This document shows positions 17,053 through 24,364 of a stretch of 38,903 nucleotides of DNA, piece by piece. Within the stretch, counting starts at the first letter, position 1; every line of letters begins with the position of its first letter. The notes below the pieces were generated by a model. The model searched no databases, had not been told where the DNA came from, and worked only from the letters and a program-made list of their open reading frames with translations. A program made the translations under genes and the position numbers. Source of the DNA: Rhodopila sp. (GTDB lineage Bacteria; Pseudomonadota; Alphaproteobacteria; Acetobacterales; Acetobacteraceae); assembly GCA_031291715.1 (NCBI GenBank), contig JARLIN010000281.1:1-38903 (forward strand), read 5' to 3'.

Positions 17053-18342
17053 TCAGGCGATCAGGATTGCCCTGATATCGTTAACATTGGTGAGCGTCGG
17101 ACCGGTCACGATCAAGTCCCCGATCGCGCCGAAGAAGCCATGGCTGTCATGGCCGGCCAGCATGGCGCGCGCATCCAGCCCGCAGGCGCGGGCACGGGCC
17201 AGGGTGTCGGGGGTCAGCAGCGCGCCGGCGATCTCATCCATGCCGTCGATGCCGTCGGTGTCGCCAGCCGTCGCCCAGATATCGGGCGCACCGTCGAGGG
17301 CGATGGCGAGGCCAAGCAGAAACGTGGTGTTGCGGCCGCCTTTGCCTGTGGCCTTGCCGGTCATGGTCACGGTGGTTTCCCCGCCCGAGAGCAGCACGGC
17401 GGGCGAGGACACCGGCTTGCCATGGGAACGGGCCGAGCGGGCGATGCCCGCCATGACCGTGCCCATCTGGCTGGCCTCGCCTTCCAGGGCGTCGCCCAGG
17501 ATCAGCGGCGTCAGGCCGAGGGTTCGGGCTTTGGCGGCCATCGCGTCCAGCGCCATCATCGGGGTGGCGATCATACGGAATTCAATGTTCGTGAGGCTGC
17601 CGGGTTTCGGCGTCTCGTCATGGTCCTGGGACAGGCGGGCGGCAACGGCCGGTGGCGGGGTGATCCCATAGCGGGCGATCAATGCCCGCGCCTGGGCGAA
17701 GGTCGTGGCGTCGGGCACGGTGGGGCCGGAGCCGATCACGGCGGGATCGTCGCCCGGCACGTCGCTGATCGCCAGCGTCACCACGCGGGCCGGCGCAGCG
17801 GCGGCGGCAAGGCGGCCGCCCTTGATGGCGGACAGATGTTTCCGGACGGCGTTCATCTCGGTGATATTGGCGCCGCATGCCAGCAGGGCGCGGTTGATCG
17901 CCTGCTTGTCGGCCAGTGTCAGGCCGGGCACCGGCGCGGCGAGCAAGGCGGAGGCGCCGCCGGACATCAGCGCGATCACGAGGTCGTCCTTGGTGAGGCC
18001 CTGGACCCGCTCCAGCAGCCGCAGCGCCCCGCGTTCGCTGTTGGCGTCGGGGACGGGGTGGGACGCCTCGATGACCTCGATCCGCCGGGTGGGCACGGCG
18101 TGGCCGTAGCGGGTGACGACGGTGCCTTCCAGCGCGACATCGGGCCATGCATCTTCCAGCGCGGCGGCCATCACCGCAGCCGATTTGCCGCCGCCCACGA
18201 CGATACAGCGCCCGGACGCCGGCTTCGGCGGCAGGTGCTTTGCCAGCACGGTGCGCGGATCGGCCGCCGCGACCCCGGTGTCAAACAGGGTGCGCAAGGC
18301 GGCGCGGGCTGTCATGTCATTCCAGGGCGCATCCTGGGGCAT
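17053..18342 (-). CDS. gckA: Glycerate 2-kinase (GckA/TtuD, MOFRL family)
   Basis: This enzyme phosphorylates glycerate to 2-phosphoglycerate, feeding serine-cycle, tartrate or glyoxylate carbon into lower glycolysis. The family is often mis-named hydroxypyruvate reductase. The 429-residue product has an N-terminal Rossmann-like domain with RCIVVGGGKSAAVMA and the nucleotide-binding LVIALMSGGASALL. Conserved AVRKHLSAIKGGRLA and the motif SDVPGDDPAVIGSGP follow. The C-terminal MOFRL domain carries LLSGGETTVTM, GGRNTTFLL and AGDTDGIDG. The ATG at 18342 with AGAGG upstream is preferred; the open frame reaches 18441 without homology. Pyruvate kinase lies 20 bases downstream, as in known ttuD-pyk arrangements. 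It is divergent from the DUF1244 gene across 89 bases. Confidence 0.95.
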   Translation of the reverse strand: MPQDAPWNDMTARAALRTLFDTGVAAADPRTVLAKHLPPKPASGRCIVVGGGKSAAVMAAALEDAWPDVALEGTVVTRYGHAVPTRRIEVIEASHPVPDANSERGALRLLERVQGLTKDDLVIALMSGGASALLAAPVPGLTLADKQAINRALLACGANITEMNAVRKHLSAIKGGRLAAAAAPARVVTLAISDVPGDDPAVIGSGPTVPDATTFAQARALIARYGITPPPAVAARLSQDHDETPKPGSLTNIEFRMIATPMMALDAMAAKARTLGLTPLILGDALEGEASQMGTVMAGIARSARSHGKPVSSPAVLLSGGETTVTMTGKATGKGGRNTTFLLGLAIALDGAPDIWATAGDTDGIDGMDEIAGALLTPDTLARARACGLDARAMLAGHDSHGFFGAIGDLIVTGPTLTNVNDIRAILIA

Positions 18343-18431
18343 CGGCCGCATCCTCTCTTTTTCCGGCGCGGGGAGTATGGCGAAGCCGCGCGAGCCGCGC
18401 CATCTTTGGCAAACAGGAGAAGGAGACAAGC

Positions 18432-18743
<312 letters not shown>

Positions 18744-18751
18744 CGCGCGAT

Positions 18752-18778
18752 CGTCTGAGGTTGCATCAACCTCGGACG
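18752..18778 (+). terminator. 12-bp hairpin after the DUF1244 gene
   Basis: A stem at 18752-18763 pairs with 18767-18778 (one G-U) around a three-base loop CAT, starting 8 bases after the stop codon. It lacks a T-tract, but position and stem strength suggest transcription termination or 3'-end protection. Confidence 0.6.
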
Positions 18779-18803
18779 TGAATCGCCCTCACAAAATGGG
18801 CTG

Positions 18804-18838
18804 GAGGGTGGTCGGTTCAACCTGAAGCAACCACCCTC
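18804..18838 (+). repeat. Perfect 9-bp inverted repeat
   Basis: GAGGGTGGT (18804-18812) and ACCACCCTC (18830-18838) are exact complements around a 17-base loop that holds a further small dyad (GGTT/AACC). It may be a second terminator hairpin of the DUF1244 unit or an RNA structure of unknown role. Confidence 0.5.
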
Positions 18839-18998
18839 TGAGCAATCCGGGCGCGGTCCCGGACTGCGCGGTTCCGTGGCAGGGGAGGGCAGCCCTGACT
18901 GGCCCCAACCGCCGCCCACCGCACGCCGTTGCCAACCCATACCTGACGTGCGATCCAGACCTGTTCAACCGATTGCCCTGGTCCCCGATCGTTTCCCA

Positions 18999-19027
18999 TT
19001 GACCGCGGCGCCCCCCAAAGCTATTGC
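18999..19027 (+). promoter_or_regulatory. Candidate sigma-70 promoter of gapR
   Basis: TTGACC (18999-19004), a 17-base spacer and TATTGC (19022-19027) fit a housekeeping-type alphaproteobacterial promoter. The expected start would lie about 25 bases before the gapR ATG. Confidence 0.45.
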
Positions 19028-19059
19028 CGCCCGCCCTGCTAGTGCGGAGAGACGAGACC

Positions 19060-19329
19060 ATGGCGGCTAAGGCGGTTAGCGAAGAGGAAATCAAGTCCGG
19101 CGGTGTCGCGGTCGATCGTCTGCGCAGCCTCGTGGAGCGCATCGAGCGCCTCGAGGAAGAGCGCAAGGCGCTCGGCAGCGATATCAAGGACATTTACGCC
19201 GAGGCGAAGTCGGCTGGTTTCGACCCCAAGGTGTTGAAACAATTGATTCGTATCCGCAAGCAGGAAGCGGCCGAGGTGGAGGAGCAGGAGACCATGCTCG
19301 ACATCTACCGCCGCGCGCTGGGGATGTAG
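19060..19329 (+). CDS. gapR: GapR chromosome-structuring protein (DUF2312)
   Basis: GapR is an alphaproteobacterial nucleoid-associated protein that binds overtwisted, AT-rich DNA ahead of replication and transcription and stimulates type II topoisomerases. The 89-residue product has the family layout. A short N-terminus is followed by a long coiled-coil helix (VAVDRLRSLVERIERLEEER, residues 16-35), then KALGSDIKDIYAEAKSAGFD and the basic helix KVLKQLIRIRKQEAAEVEEQ. The tail MLDIYRRALGM is nearly invariant in the family. GGAGAG precedes the ATG at 19060; the in-frame ATG at 19024 would add 12 non-homologous residues. It is monocistronic with its own candidate promoter, and convergent with the protease gene. 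Confidence 0.96.
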   Translation: MAAKAVSEEEIKSGGVAVDRLRSLVERIERLEEERKALGSDIKDIYAEAKSAGFDPKVLKQLIRIRKQEAAEVEEQETMLDIYRRALGM

Positions 19330-19402
19330 CGTGAAGCGCGGCGGGCGAGGATCCGTCGTGGCTACGCCTTGATACGAGCTCATTGTTTGATCGTATGAAG
19401 CC

Positions 19403-19425
19403 GAGCGTCGGAACGAGTGACGCTC
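19403..19425. terminator. Hairpin between convergent genes
   Basis: GAGCGTC (19403-19409) and GACGCTC (19419-19425) are exact complements with a nine-base loop. It lies 74 bases after the gapR stop and could serve as a terminator in either direction. No T-tract. Confidence 0.4.
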
Positions 19426-19430
19426 CGCCG

Positions 19431-19495
19431 CTCGTCATGGCCGGGCCATGTGTTGCGGCGTGGCGCCGGCCCGGAATGTCGCCGGGCCGTCACGG
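19431..19495. repeat. REP-like palindromic element, copy B
   Basis: CTCGTCATGGCCGGG at the left is mirrored by GCCGGGCCGTCACGG at the right, with further GC-rich inner dyads (GCGCCGGCCC). The left arm shares 14 of 15 bases with copy A at 15461. Confidence 0.5.
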
Positions 19496-19686
19496 TGCAG
19501 GGAAGGCCGTACGTAGCTCTTGTCGCCGGCCGCTATGATCAACGCGCTCCGGACGTCTCGTTCAGCCCGATCATACTCGATCCGCGGTCAATCCTCGCTC
19601 ACGGCCCACCCTCGGCGCCTGCCGCCAATGGGCCAGTGGGATCGCCAAACAGCGACACCTTTTGCCGTGCCCTCGGCCGCCTTCTT

Positions 19687-20481
19687 TCAGGAGACAGCGC
19701 CGGACGAAACCCCGGTCGCCATCCAGAAGTCGGAGGAAAGACGCGAGTTGGTCAGATACGCATAAGGCATCAGGCAATAGCCCGCGATGCCCCACGCCGC
19801 ACCCCAACTGTTGCGCACGATGAACCTGCTCTGGCTGTCGTCGTATCCCACCAACACGACGCAGTGGCCGCCAACCTGCTGCTCGTGGTGGCCTGGCATA
19901 GGGACGATGCCGGTCGCGGTTACCTGATCGGATTCAAAGCTTTCGAAGACGGTGAAACCGATCACGATCGGAAGGCCGCTTGCCAGCACTTCCTTCATCG
20001 ACGTGAGATCCTGGCTCACTTGCTGCACCTGCAAGGCGAGATGCTGCAAACCATCCTGATAGGCACTCTGGGGCGGCGCATCGGTGAATTTCGTAATGTC
20101 ATACGGCCACAGAGTTTCGTTGGGGCAGCCTTGGGTGCTGACGACATGCGCCCCATCACTGATCGACGCGCCGGCGTCCGTTGGGACATCGTTATCCAGC
20201 ACACGCTCGTTGTAGTAGATGAACAAACGCGAGGGCGTGAAGTCTGGCGACTGCTGCTTCAAGAGAAGAAACTCCGCCGCACCGGCCCAACCGTTGCCGG
20301 TGCAGGAGCCCAGTTGACCCTGGTCGTAAACGGCAGGGCATTGCGGACGCAGGTCCACCTGCGCCGGGAGGGCGGCCGCTTCCACCCTCGCACTGAACAA
20401 TGGATATCTGATCGTCGGCAGGCCGGGCTTCCACCCGTACCCTTTGTTGAGTTTGGGATGTACGTGAGGCGTTTTCGGCAT
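19687..20481 (-). CDS. Papain-like cysteine protease (family C1A)
   Basis: The 264-residue protein is a compact clan CA, family C1 peptidase. The oxyanion glutamine is Gln54 and the nucleophile Cys60 (DQGQLGSCTGNGWA), spaced six residues as in papain. The general base is His206 (GGHCVVLVGYDD) and the orienting asparagine Asn224 (RNSWGAAWG). All catalytic residues are present, so it should be active. There is no signal peptide. The first 40 residues, from MPKTPHVHPKLNKGYGWKPG, are a short N-terminal segment rather than the long inhibitory propeptide of eukaryotic cathepsins. GGAGGA precedes the ATG. Its start lies 80 bases downstream of the chagasin-like inhibitor gene on the same strand. Codons such as AAA, AGA, CCA and TTG are commoner than in neighbours, hinting at acquisition. 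Substrate unknown. Confidence 0.92.
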   Translation of the reverse strand: MPKTPHVHPKLNKGYGWKPGLPTIRYPLFSARVEAAALPAQVDLRPQCPAVYDQGQLGSCTGNGWAGAAEFLLLKQQSPDFTPSRLFIYYNERVLDNDVPTDAGASISDGAHVVSTQGCPNETLWPYDITKFTDAPPQSAYQDGLQHLALQVQQVSQDLTSMKEVLASGLPIVIGFTVFESFESDQVTATGIVPMPGHHEQQVGGHCVVLVGYDDSQSRFIVRNSWGAAWGIAGYCLMPYAYLTNSRLSSDFWMATGVSSGAVS

Positions 20482-20561
20482 GACATTCCTCCGTCAGAAA
20501 CGGGAATACTGTCTCTCGTGGCAGCTCACGAAGGTCATTCATCTCCCGGTTGCGGCTCGCG

Positions 20562-20915
20562 TCAAGCCAGAAACGCGCGGGCATCGTGCCCGGCCCCTTC
20601 TACACGGATGTGGATACGAAACGTCCGGTCGTGTTCCACCGAAACAGCCCAACGGCGCCTGTAGCGAAGCTCGATATCGCATTCACCAGGTTGGGCCGCC
20701 GCGAACATCCAACTATGTTCGCCGCCACGTCCTGGCGGACCCGCCGGTTCCTCGAACACGTCCGAGATCGCCGCGCACACCGCTCCGTCATTTGTCATCA
20801 GTTGCCAGCGAAATCCCGTGGTCGGGTTCTCCGGAAGACGAATTTCAATCCTTTGCCCGACCACCAGATCGATGGTTTGGCCATTGGAGCTCTCCCCGTA
20901 TGACGCTGTCGTCAT
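20562..20915 (-). CDS. Chagasin-type cysteine protease inhibitor (family I42)
   Basis: I42 inhibitors are small beta-sandwich proteins that block papain-type proteases with three loops. All three loop positions are visible in this 117-residue protein. These are NPTTGFRW at residues 30-37 (loop L4, inserted toward the catalytic Cys), GRGG at 62-65 (loop L2), and RRRW at 86-89, where chagasin has Arg-Pro-Trp (loop L6). The proline is therefore replaced by Arg. No signal peptide is present (MTTASYGESSNGQTIDLVVG), unlike many secreted bacterial homologues. GAGGAGG lies six to seven bases before the ATG at 20915. The next gene on the strand is a C1A protease, which is the obvious target; an antidote-type role is inferred from this order. 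Confidence 0.88.
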   Translation of the reverse strand: MTTASYGESSNGQTIDLVVGQRIEIRLPENPTTGFRWQLMTNDGAVCAAISDVFEEPAGPPGRGGEHSWMFAAAQPGECDIELRYRRRWAVSVEHDRTFRIHIRVEGAGHDARAFLA

Positions 20916-20941
20916 TGGCGGCCTCCTCTGGCGTCCCGCAT

Positions 20942-21058
20942 CCGAAGTTCGCCATAGCGGGCAAATCTCCGGCTCGGGACACTAGATTTTTATTTTCAGC
21001 GACCTGCTTATCCCCGAACCCCGCCGAATGATGCGGCGAACTTCGGGGGCAGGACACT
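20942..21058. repeat. Inverted/direct repeat cluster, possible element remnant
   Basis: CCGAAGTTCGCC at 20942-20953 is inverted exactly at 21035-21046 (GGCGAACTTCGG). GGACACT is directly repeated at 20977-20983 and 21052-21058. A hairpin CCCCGAA...TTCGGGG spans about 21012-21048. No transposase fragment accompanies it. It may be a decayed insertion-sequence end or MITE; this is inference from repeat layout only. Confidence 0.4.
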
Positions 21059-21212
21059 CGCTCCGATCTCCCATCGGCTATCTCGCGCTTCCGGCAAGAG
21101 GCCGGGAAACCGGATCCCGATAGCAGGTTATGCGCGCGCAGTGCCGCGCGATAGACCGCCGCGGAGCACAAATCCTGGCGCGGCCCAAGGCCTGCCTGGT
21201 GCCCCTTGACGA

Positions 21213-21259
21213 GCGGCGCCGTTCGGGTTGTCGAAGGACGTCAACCCGAATGGCGCCGC
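21213..21259 (-). terminator. 18-bp stem hairpin ending the liv operon
   Basis: The stem at 21213-21230 pairs with 21242-21259 with a single G-U wobble and an 11-base loop, beginning 6 bases beyond the livM stop. It is the longest perfect-type stem in the window. No T-run follows on the minus strand, so termination may be hairpin-plus-factor, or the structure may protect the mRNA 3' end. Confidence 0.7.
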
Positions 21260-21265
21260 ATCGGA

Positions 21266-22198
21266 CTAGAGCGAAATCTTCAGGAAAGCGCCCAGCTCGC
21301 CGATAATCCCGCGGCGGAACGCCAGCACGCAGATCATGAAGATCGCACCCTGCGTCACCGTCACCCAGGCGCCGAACTGTGCCAGGTAGTTCTCCATCGA
21401 CGTCACCACCAGCGCCCCCATGGCCGGACCGAACACGGTGCCCAGGCCGCCCAGCAGCGTGGTCAGCACGACCTCACCCGAGGTGGAGTAATGCACGTCC
21501 GTCAGCGTGGCGATGCCGAACACCAGCGCCTTGGTGCCACCAGCCACGCCGGAAATCATGCAGGACAGCACGAACGCGATCAGCTTGTAGTCGTCGGTGC
21601 GATAACCCAGTGAGGTAGCACGCGGCTCGTTTTCGCGGATGCCTTTCAGCACCTGTCCGAACGGCGAGTGGATGATGCGGTGCACCAGCAGGAAGCCGCC
21701 GATGAAAACCGCTGCCACGACCCAGTACATCGTCATGTCGTTCGACAGGTCGATGAAGCCGAACAGATGTCCGCGAGGAACCTGCTGGATGCCGTCCTCA
21801 CCGCCGGTGAACGGCGCTTCCAGGCAGAAGAAGTAAACCATCTGCGCCAGCGCGAGCGTGATCATGGCGAAGTAGATGCCCGACCGGCGAATCGCCAGGT
21901 AACCCAGCACCAACCCGAGTGCCGCACCCGTCAATCCGCCGAAGATGATCGCGATGGACGCATCCACATGCCAGGTCTTCATCGTCCAGGCGGCGACATA
22001 GCTGCCCATGCCGAAGAACGCAGCGTGGCCGAAAGACAGCAGCCCGACATAGCCGATCATCAGGTTGAAGGCACAGGCGAACAGCGCAGCGCACAGCACG
22101 CGCATCAGAAAGACCGGGTACAGCACGAAGGGGCAGACCGCGATCAGCACGACCATCGCCAGGAAAGCGATGGCCTGTGCGCGCGAAAATCCGAACAT
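21266..22198 (-). CDS. livM: Branched-chain amino acid-type ABC transporter permease LivM
   Basis: This is an inner-membrane permease subunit of the HAAT family. The 310-residue protein has about eight to ten hydrophobic segments and the LivM landmark ACAFNLMIGYVGLLSFGHAAFFGMGSYVAAW near residues 42-72. The cytoplasmic coupling loop RIIHSPFGQVLKGIRENEPRATSLGY, which docks on the ATPases, and the segment LTTLLGGLGTVFGPAMGALV follow. The ATG at 22198 lies one base after the livH stop (TGA-T-ATG), so translation is coupled. It is the last gene of the liv operon and is followed by an 18-bp hairpin. The ligand may be a branched-chain amino acid, an amide or another small acid; sequence alone does not decide. 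Confidence 0.95.
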   Translation of the reverse strand: MFGFSRAQAIAFLAMVVLIAVCPFVLYPVFLMRVLCAALFACAFNLMIGYVGLLSFGHAAFFGMGSYVAAWTMKTWHVDASIAIIFGGLTGAALGLVLGYLAIRRSGIYFAMITLALAQMVYFFCLEAPFTGGEDGIQQVPRGHLFGFIDLSNDMTMYWVVAAVFIGGFLLVHRIIHSPFGQVLKGIRENEPRATSLGYRTDDYKLIAFVLSCMISGVAGGTKALVFGIATLTDVHYSTSGEVVLTTLLGGLGTVFGPAMGALVVTSMENYLAQFGAWVTVTQGAIFMICVLAFRRGIIGELGAFLKISL

Positions 22199-22199
22199 A

Positions 22200-23087
22200 T
22201 CAGGCCGCCTTTCCAAAGAGGCCGCGCGGCCTGACGAGCAAAACGATGACCATCACCACGAACACGACGGTCGCGGAGGCCTGCGGGTAGAAGACCTTGG
22301 TCAGGCCCTCGACCACGCCCAGGCCGAAACCGGTGATGATCGAGCCCATGATGGAGCCCATGCCGCCGATCACCACGACGGCGAACACGGTGTTGATGAA
22401 GTTGGTCCCCATGTTGGGGTTCACCGAGTAGATCGGCGCCGCCAGCACCCCGGCGAAGGCGGCCAACGCCACGCCGCCGCCATAGGTCAGAGTGATCAGC
22501 CGAGGCACATCGACGCCAAAGGCCTGCACCAGGGGCGCATTCTCGGTCGCGGCGCGCAACGTGGCACCGAGGGAGGTCTTCTCGATGATCGCCCAGGTCG
22601 CCAGGCAGACAACCAGTGCCGCCACCACCACCCAGCCGCGATAATTGGGCATGTACATGAAGCCCAGGTTGGTGGCGCCCTGCAGGATATTCGGGATGCG
22701 ATATGGCATGCCGGAGCTGCCATAGGCATTGCGGAACAGGCCCTCGATCACCAGCGCCAGGCCGAAGGTCAGCAGCAGGCCATACAGGTGATCCAGCTTG
22801 TACAGCCGGCTGATGATGGTCTTTTCCAGGATGATGCCGAAGATGCCGACCAGCAGCGGCGCCAGGATCAGCGCCGGGAAGTAGCCGATGCCGACATAGT
22901 TCAGCAGCATCCAGGACGCGAAGGCGCCCATCATGAACAGCGCGCCATGCGCGAAGTTGATGATGTTGAGCATGCCGAAGATCACGGCGAGCCCTAGCGA
23001 CAGCATCGCGTAGAAGGCGCCGTTGATCAGCCCGAGCAAAAGCTGTCCGAACAACAGCGGACCGGGAATGCCGAAAATCGTGATCAT
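22200..23087 (-). CDS. livH: Branched-chain amino acid-type ABC transporter permease LivH
   Basis: This is the partner permease of LivM. The 295-residue membrane protein has the family segments FYAMLSLGLAVIFGMLNIINFAHGALFMMGA (residues 25-55). Its ATPase-coupling loop is EKTSLGATLRAATENAPLVQAFGVDV, and the late segment FINTVFAVVVIGGMGSIMGSIITGFGLGVVEGL is typical of LivH. It follows the second binding protein after a 36-base gap and is coupled to livM by a one-base spacing. Length and topology are normal for the family. Confidence 0.95.
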   Translation of the reverse strand: MITIFGIPGPLLFGQLLLGLINGAFYAMLSLGLAVIFGMLNIINFAHGALFMMGAFASWMLLNYVGIGYFPALILAPLLVGIFGIILEKTIISRLYKLDHLYGLLLTFGLALVIEGLFRNAYGSSGMPYRIPNILQGATNLGFMYMPNYRGWVVVAALVVCLATWAIIEKTSLGATLRAATENAPLVQAFGVDVPRLITLTYGGGVALAAFAGVLAAPIYSVNPNMGTNFINTVFAVVVIGGMGSIMGSIITGFGLGVVEGLTKVFYPQASATVVFVVMVIVLLVRPRGLFGKAA

Positions 23088-23123
23088 TGTTGTTTCCCGG
23101 CCACGCCGTTTCCCTCGTTTTCT

Positions 23124-24353
23124 CTATGCCTTGATGAAAGAACAGTGGCCCTCGGCCAGCGGACGATAGGCTTCGTCGCCGGGCGTGGTCACCTTCAGAT
23201 TGTAGTAGTCCCAGGGTCCCTTGCTTTGCGCCGGGGTCTTTACCTCAAAGAGGTAGGCTGGGACCAGGTTGCGGCCGTCTTCACGGATATGGCTCTTGCC
23301 GAAGCAATCATCGTCGACCGGCATCGCCTTCATGCGGTTGACGGTCGCCACACCGTCCTTCTTCGCTTCCGCCGCGCCCATGTCGGCGACGGTCTTCAGG
23401 TAGTGCAGCGTGGCCGAATAGCAGCCGGCATGGATCATGTTCGGGTAGTTATTCGGCGTCTTCGGCAGGACCCGTTTGGTGAACGCACGGGTCTTGTCGT
23501 TCAGGTCCCAGTAAAAGCTCTCGGTCAGGTTCAGGCCGCCGGCGACATCCAGGCCCAGTGCATGCACGTCGGTGATGAACATCAGCAGCGCGGCGAGCTT
23601 CATCGACTTGTTGAGGCCGAACTCGGCCGCCTGCTTGATCGAGTTGACCGTGTCGCCGCCGGCATTGGCCAGCCCCAGCACCTTGGCGCCGCTGGACTGC
23701 GCCTGCACCAGGAACGAGGAGAAATCAGTCGTGCCGGGGAAGGGGTAGGGCGCCGATCCCAGCACCTTGCCGCCCGCGGCCTTGATCAGTGTCGAGGTGT
23801 CATCCTGCAATTGCTTGCCGAACGCATAGTCGGCGGTGAGGAAGTACCAGGTATCGCCGCCCGCCTTCACCATCGCGCCGCCAGTGGACTTCGACAGCAT
23901 GTAAGTGTCGTACACCCAATGGATGAAGTTCGGCGAGCACTGGCTGCCGGTCAGCGCCGACGACGCGGCACCGACGTTGAGATAGACCTTGTTCTTCTCG
24001 CGGACCACCGACTGCACCGCCAGCGCCACCGAGGATGTCGGGACATCCAGCAATACATCGACCCCATCGCGGTCAAACCACTCGCGAGTGATCGAAACAG
24101 CGAGGTCCGGCTTGTTCTGGTGATCCGCCGTGATGACCTCGACGTTCAGGCCCTTGGTGGAGACGCCGAAATCCTCCAGCGCCTGCTTGGCGCAGATCAC
24201 GGAGGTGATGCCGCCGGTGTTGGTGTACGGGCCGGATTGATCGTTCAGTACACCGATCTTGATGGTCGGCGCCTGCGCGCGGGCAGGACGAATCAACGGC
24301 AGCGCGGAGGCCGCTGCTACCGTCTTGAGAGCGGAACGACGTGTCAGTGCCAT
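23124..24353 (-). CDS. ABC transporter substrate-binding protein, LivK/HAAT type (copy 2)
   Basis: This periplasmic type I binding protein (ANF/LivK fold) has 409 residues with a twin-arginine-like signal (TRRSALKTVAAASALPLIRP, residues 4-23), probably cut near residue 28. The mature start TIKIGVLNDQSGPYTNTGGI is typical of the family. Further landmarks are VEVITADHQNKPDLAVSITREW and FLTADYAFGKQLQDDTSTLI. The carboxy region ends in LVPAYLFEVKTPAQSKGPWDYY. It is a close paralogue of the protein encoded immediately upstream (24365-25597), clearly similar along the whole length; both share the DDDCFGK motif and the SKGPWDYY end. The ATG at 24353 was chosen for the signal peptide. Only 11 bases separate the two genes. 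Confidence 0.93.
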   Translation of the reverse strand: MALTRRSALKTVAAASALPLIRPARAQAPTIKIGVLNDQSGPYTNTGGITSVICAKQALEDFGVSTKGLNVEVITADHQNKPDLAVSITREWFDRDGVDVLLDVPTSSVALAVQSVVREKNKVYLNVGAASSALTGSQCSPNFIHWVYDTYMLSKSTGGAMVKAGGDTWYFLTADYAFGKQLQDDTSTLIKAAGGKVLGSAPYPFPGTTDFSSFLVQAQSSGAKVLGLANAGGDTVNSIKQAAEFGLNKSMKLAALLMFITDVHALGLDVAGGLNLTESFYWDLNDKTRAFTKRVLPKTPNNYPNMIHAGCYSATLHYLKTVADMGAAEAKKDGVATVNRMKAMPVDDDCFGKSHIREDGRNLVPAYLFEVKTPAQSKGPWDYYNLKVTTPGDEAYRPLAEGHCSFIKA

Positions 24354-24364
24354 CGTGAACCCCC

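Larger units (their letters stand above)
18744..19059. other. Intergenic region DUF1244-gapR (316 bases)
   Basis: No convincing gene is present. It holds two strong hairpins (18752-18778 and 18804-18838) and a candidate sigma-70 promoter (18999-19027) before gapR. The middle part, about 18840-18990, shows nothing else I can support. Confidence 0.7.
19330..19686. other. Intergenic region gapR-protease (357 bases)
   Basis: No gene is supported between the convergent gapR and protease genes. It contains a 7-bp hairpin (19403-19425) and a REP-like palindrome (19431-19495); the remainder up to 19686 shows no clear feature. This marks the left edge of the accessory inhibitor/protease segment. Confidence 0.65.
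20916..21265. other. Intergenic region inhibitor-livM (350 bases)
   Basis: No convincing gene is present. It holds an AT-rich patch near 20980-20998 that may be the inhibitor promoter (minus strand), inverted and direct repeats at 20942-21058 suggestive of a degenerate mobile element, and the terminator hairpin of the liv operon at 21213-21259. Confidence 0.65.

Noticed and set aside
19417-20664. 415-residue plus-strand frame over the protease and inhibitor region
   Set aside because: Antisense to the protease with its catalytic motifs; no domain, and the composition is that of a shadow frame.
20845-21171. 108-residue minus-strand frame upstream of the inhibitor
   Set aside because: Overlaps the inhibitor start in another frame, spans the inverted-repeat cluster and has no ribosome binding site or recognisable domain.
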